The notes under the pieces: generated by a model
What the model was told of the DNA's origin: nothing
The model's database searches: none
The model's input: only the letters and a program-made list of their open reading frames with translations
Translations under genes and position numbers: made by a program
DNA from: Salminus brasiliensis
Taxonomy: Eukaryota; Chordata; Actinopteri; Characiformes; Bryconidae
Reading direction: 5' to 3'
Length of the DNA: 64,000 bases
Assembly: GCF_030463535.1 (NCBI RefSeq)
Contig: NC_132894.1
Coordinates: 13,103,433 to 13,167,432 of the forward strand
Part shown: positions 59,272 to 64,000 of the stretch, in pieces
Position numbering within the stretch: the stretch's first letter is position 1
Layout of the letters: each line of letters opens with the position of its first letter

Positions 59272-60001
59272 ATATATACTTAATAATAACAATGATATAT
59301 GAATAAAAAATAATAATAAAGCAATCAGTTCCCCACATTTTTTAGGTAAACAGTGGCTATGGTGTCAGTGTCCATATTATTTCAAACCTGTAAGGGTACA
59401 CAAAACTAGTATATCATCACTGTCAAACTTCCCAGCCTTGTATCTCCATTTTTGCCATTTTTTACTTTGCATCTGGTCAACATTACATTGTGTCAATATT
59501 GTATGATGAACAAACCAATAGAAATGCTCCACAATGACTTGTAATAAAATCTTTCTTCATTCACTTTCATTAAGAGTTAACAAGATTTTTTCTTCTTCTG
59601 TAAAGTAGCTATTTTGGAGATTAGAGCTTTTTGTCAGACCGTGACGATATACAGATCATTTTACACATTTACCTGTAAGCCAACAGTGTTTATTTTGCAA
59701 CACTGATTTTAACATTAGATTGGTGATTCCAAACTTTTAATCTGGAGTTTATCCATTACTCCTGTCACACTGTCCTTCCATATTCATGTCTTCCTGGTTC
59801 TGGTTCACGTTGGCTAAGCATGTAAAGACTGTCTTTAGCTCTGTGATGTGATGTCTCTGCATGTTTGTTTGTGCGTGTTATGTCTCTACAGAGCACAATC
59901 CTCATGTCCAGAGGCGGGTGAAGGTTATTGTGGAGGAGCTGGTGGATGGAAAAGTTGTGTCCACCTCAGTGGATGAAAAAATCCAAGAAGTGAGCAAATG
60001 A
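52895..60001 (+). CDS. Type I keratin (acidic intermediate filament protein)
   Basis: Nine exons: 52895-53149, 53908-54036, 55330-55412, 55761-55917, 56124-56285, 58086-58211, 58351-58571, 58750-58805, 59892-60001. They total 1299 nt (432 residues). All junctions are GT-AG and in frame. Exon sizes 83, 157, 162, 126 and 221 are those of vertebrate type I keratins. The head (1-66) is rich in Ser and Gly. The rod starts at [19 protein letters not shown] (67-85), continues through [12 protein letters not shown] and RKDAEHWF, and ends at EYRRLLEGD near 375. The tail ends [15 protein letters not shown]. It would pair with a type II keratin in epithelial cytoskeleton. Oddities: the usual first exon is split after LASYLEK, and the start of coil 1B (exon 55330) is divergent. 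I cannot assign which fish krt it is. Confidence 0.93.
54436..55136 (-). mobile_element. Decayed DNA transposon inside the keratin gene
   Basis: Inverted ends read aaaaataggacaccccatt at the left and atggggtgtcctattatttt at the right. The interior, read on the minus strand, resembles fragments of a Tc1-like transposase (gtcatgctttggagctgctt, then aaatgctgtggggtgattt). It lies in the intron between keratin exons 53908-54036 and 55330-55412. Confidence 0.65.
59224..59262 (+). repeat. (AT)n microsatellite in the last keratin intron
   Basis: A run of about 39 bases followed by a short tgtgtg stretch. Confidence 0.95.
59500..59665 (+). repeat. Dispersed repeat family (aatagaaatgct type), copy
   Basis: It contains ccaatagaaatgctccacaa, then taacaagattttttcttctt, tttggagattaga and ccgtgacgatat. 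It lies in the last keratin intron. Confidence 0.45.
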
Positions 60002-60520
60002 GCGGAATGAATATTACTACAATACTGTAAGTGTTAGAGCAAGTGATCAGAATAGAAACACACAGACCTGATCATTAGAGAACACAGCACTGTACATCTG
60101 TCCTAGTATAACATTTGTGTGAGCCCTCAGTGGGGTCCTGTCAGTAAATCTGAGAAGAGTGTTGTTTTTTATGTAATTTTTGGATGTGGGGTTCCCCTGA
60201 CATGTGTTTATATACACATGAGTAATATATGCTGTTCAGCCACTAGGTGTCATTGTTCTCTTTCCTATGTTATGTGATCTAGACAACAAACTCCTGTAAC
60301 CTGTAGTCTTACAAAACACCTTTTATGCTCATATATCACTGTCATGTAAAAACCTTGTATTTCCAAAATGGCAGATTTACAAGACAATTCAAAAGTTCTT
60401 AATTTTAATGGAAGTCAATATTTTAATGAAAGTCAAGATTTCAGATTGCCAGATTAAAAAAAATGTCAAAAAAGACAGAAATTAAAAAATGTTTTTTTGT
60501 GTGACAGCAACAATATAAAC

Positions 60521-60523
<3 letters not shown>

Positions 60524-60602
<79 letters not shown>
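60524..60602 (+). repeat. (AT)n microsatellite in the keratin 3' UTR
   Basis: A run of about 78 bases directly upstream of the keratin AATAAA signal. Confidence 0.95.
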
Positions 60603-60607
<5 letters not shown>

Positions 60608-60634
60608 TTATACAAACTCTATATATAACGTTTC

Positions 60635-60640
60635 AATAAA
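60635..60640 (+). other. Keratin polyadenylation signal
   Basis: AATAAA lies 634 bases after the keratin stop, directly behind a ~76-bp AT microsatellite that would be part of the 3' UTR. Confidence 0.5.
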
Positions 60641-61249
60641 ATGCAGAATGTACACAGCATTACATGTTTTTTTGTTGCATTTTTATGTTGACACTACTTC
60701 TTTAAACACATTGAAACATTGGTCTTCATCATCTCTCAATACCAGTCATGTTCAGAACATGCACTGCTAACAATACAGAGATGTCTGACACACCCATAAT
60801 AAAATCACTGCATGTTCAGCCTCGGAAGGAGAAGAGGAATGATCATATCAATGCTTGTATGACTTTTCAGCCTGTTGGCACTGTAGGTTAGGTTAACTGG
60901 AGTATAAAGCCTTGTCTGGTCTTGTGTTTGTTCTTTTGGGTAACACTGCTGGCTAATTATTGTGGTCCAGCCCTCTCTGTAGGGTAAAAGGCCCTGAAGC
61001 TGTTCTGTTGTGCACATAATTCACATCCATAAATGGGCAAAGGTTATCAAGGAGGGGCTGGTGAACAGGAAAGCAAAATCCAGATCATGCACAAATGAGT
61101 GGAAAATCTAACAGCAGAACACTGCTTTGTATATTTTTTCAATAGTGGCCACACATTAATAATGCATTGCTTGATCACACAACTAATGTGTGGCTGTCAG
61201 TGTATCCCTAAGAATAATTACAGACATTGTTTTACATAGTCCGTCTATT

Positions 61250-62350
61250 TTCACAGGCTCAAAGGTGATTAGACAATTGACTAATAAAAAGTGGAGGCCA
61301 TCATTAGGCTGAAAAAACAAAGCAGTATCTCTGCTATCAGAGATAGCAGAAATGTTAGGAGTGGTCAAAGATAGCAGAAATGTTAGGAGTGGCCAAATTA
61401 ACAAATTATCCCTTGGCACATGCTTTAAAAGGAAGGAATGCACTGGTGAGGTCAGCAACACCAAAATATATGTGAGACCATGAAAGACAACTAAAGTTGA
61501 TGGTCTGTGATTTCTTTGGTAACGCAACCCCCCTTTTAAACACTCTCTAGGAGGTAGGCAAATCAGTGTCAAGGTCTACAATCAAGAGATGCCTTCACGA
61601 ACATAAATACAGGGGGTTTCCCTAAAGATGCAAACCACTGGTAAAACTCAAAGGACAGAAAAGCTAGATTAGACTACTAGAAAAAGCATGTCTGCAAAAA
61701 GCTTTTTTTGAGAAAAAAAAACAATATTTCTTGTACCAGATGGGGAAGAGAAGAGTAAAGGAAGGGCTCATGATCCAATGCGTACCACACCATGGTGGAG
61801 GGCAATTATGGCTGCCAAAAGAATGGGGTCCTTGTTTATAGAGCTAAACGTCCTGCTCAGATTTAGTCAAATACTGTAAAACTGAAAGGACGGCACAGTA
61901 CAGATGGAAGACGTCTCAAAACATACCACAAAAGATACCTAGGAGTTTCTTAAGACCATAGAAATTGAATGTTCTCAAATGGCCAAGTCAGTCACCTGGC
62001 CTCAACACAGTTGAGCAGTTGTTCACTTACTGCAAATAAATCTGAAGACAGAAAGACCCACAAACAAGCAACAACTGAATGTGGCTGCAGTAAAGGCCTG
62101 GCAAAGCATCTTAAGGGGGGAAACAATATTTGATGATGTCCAGTGACCATGGGGTTATGTTCCAGTTCACTAATTCATTGAATTCAAGGATTTGTATCTA
62201 TATTTTAAAAATCCTATATTTAACATTTTACAATTGCTTGTGAAAAAATATGAACTTTGTAAGAAATGGCTGTAATTTCTACACAGTTAGAAACAGTTTA
62301 GTTCAAATCCATTGAGGTTTCACTGTGTCACTATCCAAGTATTTGTGGAC
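61250..62350 (+). mobile_element. Decayed Tc1-like transposon
   Basis: The + strand holds HTH-like coding remnants near 61570 (S-T-I-K-R-C-L-H-E-H-K-Y-R-G), a catalytic-region remnant near 61975 (VLKWPSQSPGLNTVEQLF) and many stops. A near 28-bp tandem duplication (agatagcagaaatgttagga) sits at 61342-61397. The element boundaries are not clear. Confidence 0.65.
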
Positions 62351-64000
62351 TTGGCAGTATGCGAAAAAAGTAATTGTGCAAAAGGCAATAAAGTGATTAA
62401 CAAGACACACCTTGTTGATGTGAACCTCGGGAGAAGCAGTGGAAGGGTGGGAATGAGCATTCAATCAAAATAGTTCATTGGCCTTGTTTTACACACGTGA
62501 GTAATTTATCCTTTGCCCTTAAAAATATTCATATGCTATGTGGAAAAAAACCTGTTTAAATGGATCATGTTGTTTAAAAAACTAATTTTCCTAGCTTTAA
62601 AATTTTTTTAAATAAAGATACATTTAAATAAAATAAAACTTTATTTTTATTTCCATTTAATATATCTACTTGTTGCTTAAAGGTGCAGCAACAAAACAGC
62701 CTGTTCAATTGTAAAGGATAAAAAGTCCTTTGGTACATAAACCCAAATAAGAATTATGCATCTAACAAATTACTCTCTCATGGTAAGTATATGGTTACAA
62801 GAACACCATAGTAAAATACAAAATATTCTTTACAGTTTATACTTTTTGACATAATTTGAAACCAACAGCTTCATAATAAACAGACCAATAGAAATGCTTC
62901 GAAATGACCTGGAATAAAATCTTATTTTCAATACAAAGTTCCACAGAAAGTTAAGAAGGTTTTCCTTCTCCCGTTAAATAGCTTTTAAAAAGAATACAGT
63001 AATCCTTTGTTAAAGAAAATCTTTGAACAGAATTTGAGAGATAATATTTTAAAACAGGGGAATTTGTTAGAGACATAGTCTGCCTATGACAAGAATCAGC
63101 ACGAAGATTGGCTGGGATACCAAAGTGAAAAGAGAGCTAGTCATGAGTCACATTCACAACACCACTGCAGGTCTAAACAGGGTGGAAATGAAAGGTCCTG
63201 ACAACTTCAAGCACAATATAATTAATCTGCTGTGTGATTCAGATGCAGCTTCAGGGAGAGGAGGGTTCTCACAGACCACGGATGACACACATTCAACTAC
63301 CTGTCTGTGTAAAAATGAATTAGTCTTACACTAAAACTCCATTAGTATTCTGAATTTCCATCTAGCTGTTTACTTAGTTATAAGTCCCATATACTAGAAC
63401 ATTCCCTTGCATTTTGGAAATAGAAGAGTTTGGCATAGAATATAAACATAGCATTCCCTCTCCCGTCCGTGTAGTCCACATACAGAAATTTTAAACTCAA
63501 CTGTTTTGTCACTAAAACCAGTACATTTACATGAGGGTCTGGATTATAGTAAAGCAGGGCAACAGTGAAAATCAATCATTAAAATATTTAAAAACTGTAA
63601 AGCCTTTAAAATAACTCCAATTTGACCAATTTTAGAAATCCACACAGGTTTTTGAGGGAATCAAAAGTTTCATATATTATCTGATTTGAGGTAATTTAGC
63701 CTCTACTCCAGATGCAGGCCAAACTGCCTTTTTAATGCCCTGGATTGCACGGCAGTGTGCATTCAGTTCTAGCCTGTGTATTTCAAGGGTTGGGTAGTAA
63801 CAGAATACATGTAACATGTGATCAAGATATATAAAAAGATAACTGTATTCGTTACAGTTACAGTGAAAAGTAAATAATTATAATGTAAACAAGTATTACA
63901 TTACACCAGGAATGCCAAACATAGATCTGTAGGCCAGAAATAGCCTGATAAAAGTTCTAAACCTTTTCCCATTAATCCATGTTCTCAACAGAGACTATTT
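62351..64000. other. No gene recognised downstream of the keratin
   Basis: It holds one dispersed-repeat copy at 62870 and AT-rich sequence. The 82-codon ORF at 63086 has no family signature. Confidence 0.45.
62870..63005 (+). repeat. Dispersed repeat family (aatagaaatgct type), copy
   Basis: It contains accaatagaaatgcttcgaa, then taagaaggttttccttctcc, as at 59500. No gene is associated. Confidence 0.45.

Overview
This window is a stretch of a ray-finned fish (teleost) nuclear genome. The evidence is AT-rich sequence, small exons separated by long GT-AG introns, tRNA-derived SINEs, many decayed Tc1/mariner-like DNA transposons and MITEs, and microsatellites. The repeat mix (Tc1 families, MITEs with 'tttgtggacacc' ends, SINEs with a 'taagagcgtc' tail) would fit an otophysan fish, but that narrower guess is weak. 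There are no bacterial features, CRISPR arrays or functional tRNA/rRNA genes.

Three genes could be rebuilt exon by exon. (1) A huntingtin-associated protein 1 / TRAK-family adaptor, called hap1, lies on the + strand. Its coding body runs from 19432 to 41168 in 14 exons. An alternative first exon at 26305-26437 gives a complete 753-residue short isoform. The true 5' end of the long isoform is not resolved; candidate upstream exons lie near 16.8, 10.5 and 3.7 kb. (2) A compact gastrin-like prepropeptide gene, called gast, lies on the - strand (coding 44725 to 44076, two coding exons plus a short 5' UTR exon). It encodes a CCK/gastrin-type amidated C-terminus that reads WVDF instead of WMDF. (3) A type I keratin lies on the + strand (52895-60001, nine coding exons, 432 residues).

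The order hap1 > < gast, then a type I keratin, with hap1 and gast tail to tail, matches my knowledge of the human 17q21 neighbourhood (HAP1, GAST, type I keratins). This is the main reason for calling the first gene hap1 and not trak1, and the peptide gene gastrin and not CCK.

Layout: 1-16.7 kb has no recognised gene, only repeats, simple sequence and a few orphan exon-like stretches. 16.7-41.2 kb is hap1 with TE-rich introns, including a decayed ~50-bp minisatellite at 27.6-29.1 kb. 41.2-43.35 kb is the probable hap1 3' UTR. 43.9-44.98 kb is gast. 45.25-46.52 kb is a 21-bp tandem array just upstream of the gast promoter. 46.5-52.5 kb is transposon-rich intergenic DNA, including a Tc1-like element with well-preserved ends at 49.1-50.6 kb. 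52.8-60.65 kb is the keratin gene. 60.65-64 kb is repeats.

The three genes have no known shared pathway (microtubule transport adaptor, gut peptide hormone, epithelial filament). Their proximity reflects conserved synteny and not a joint function.
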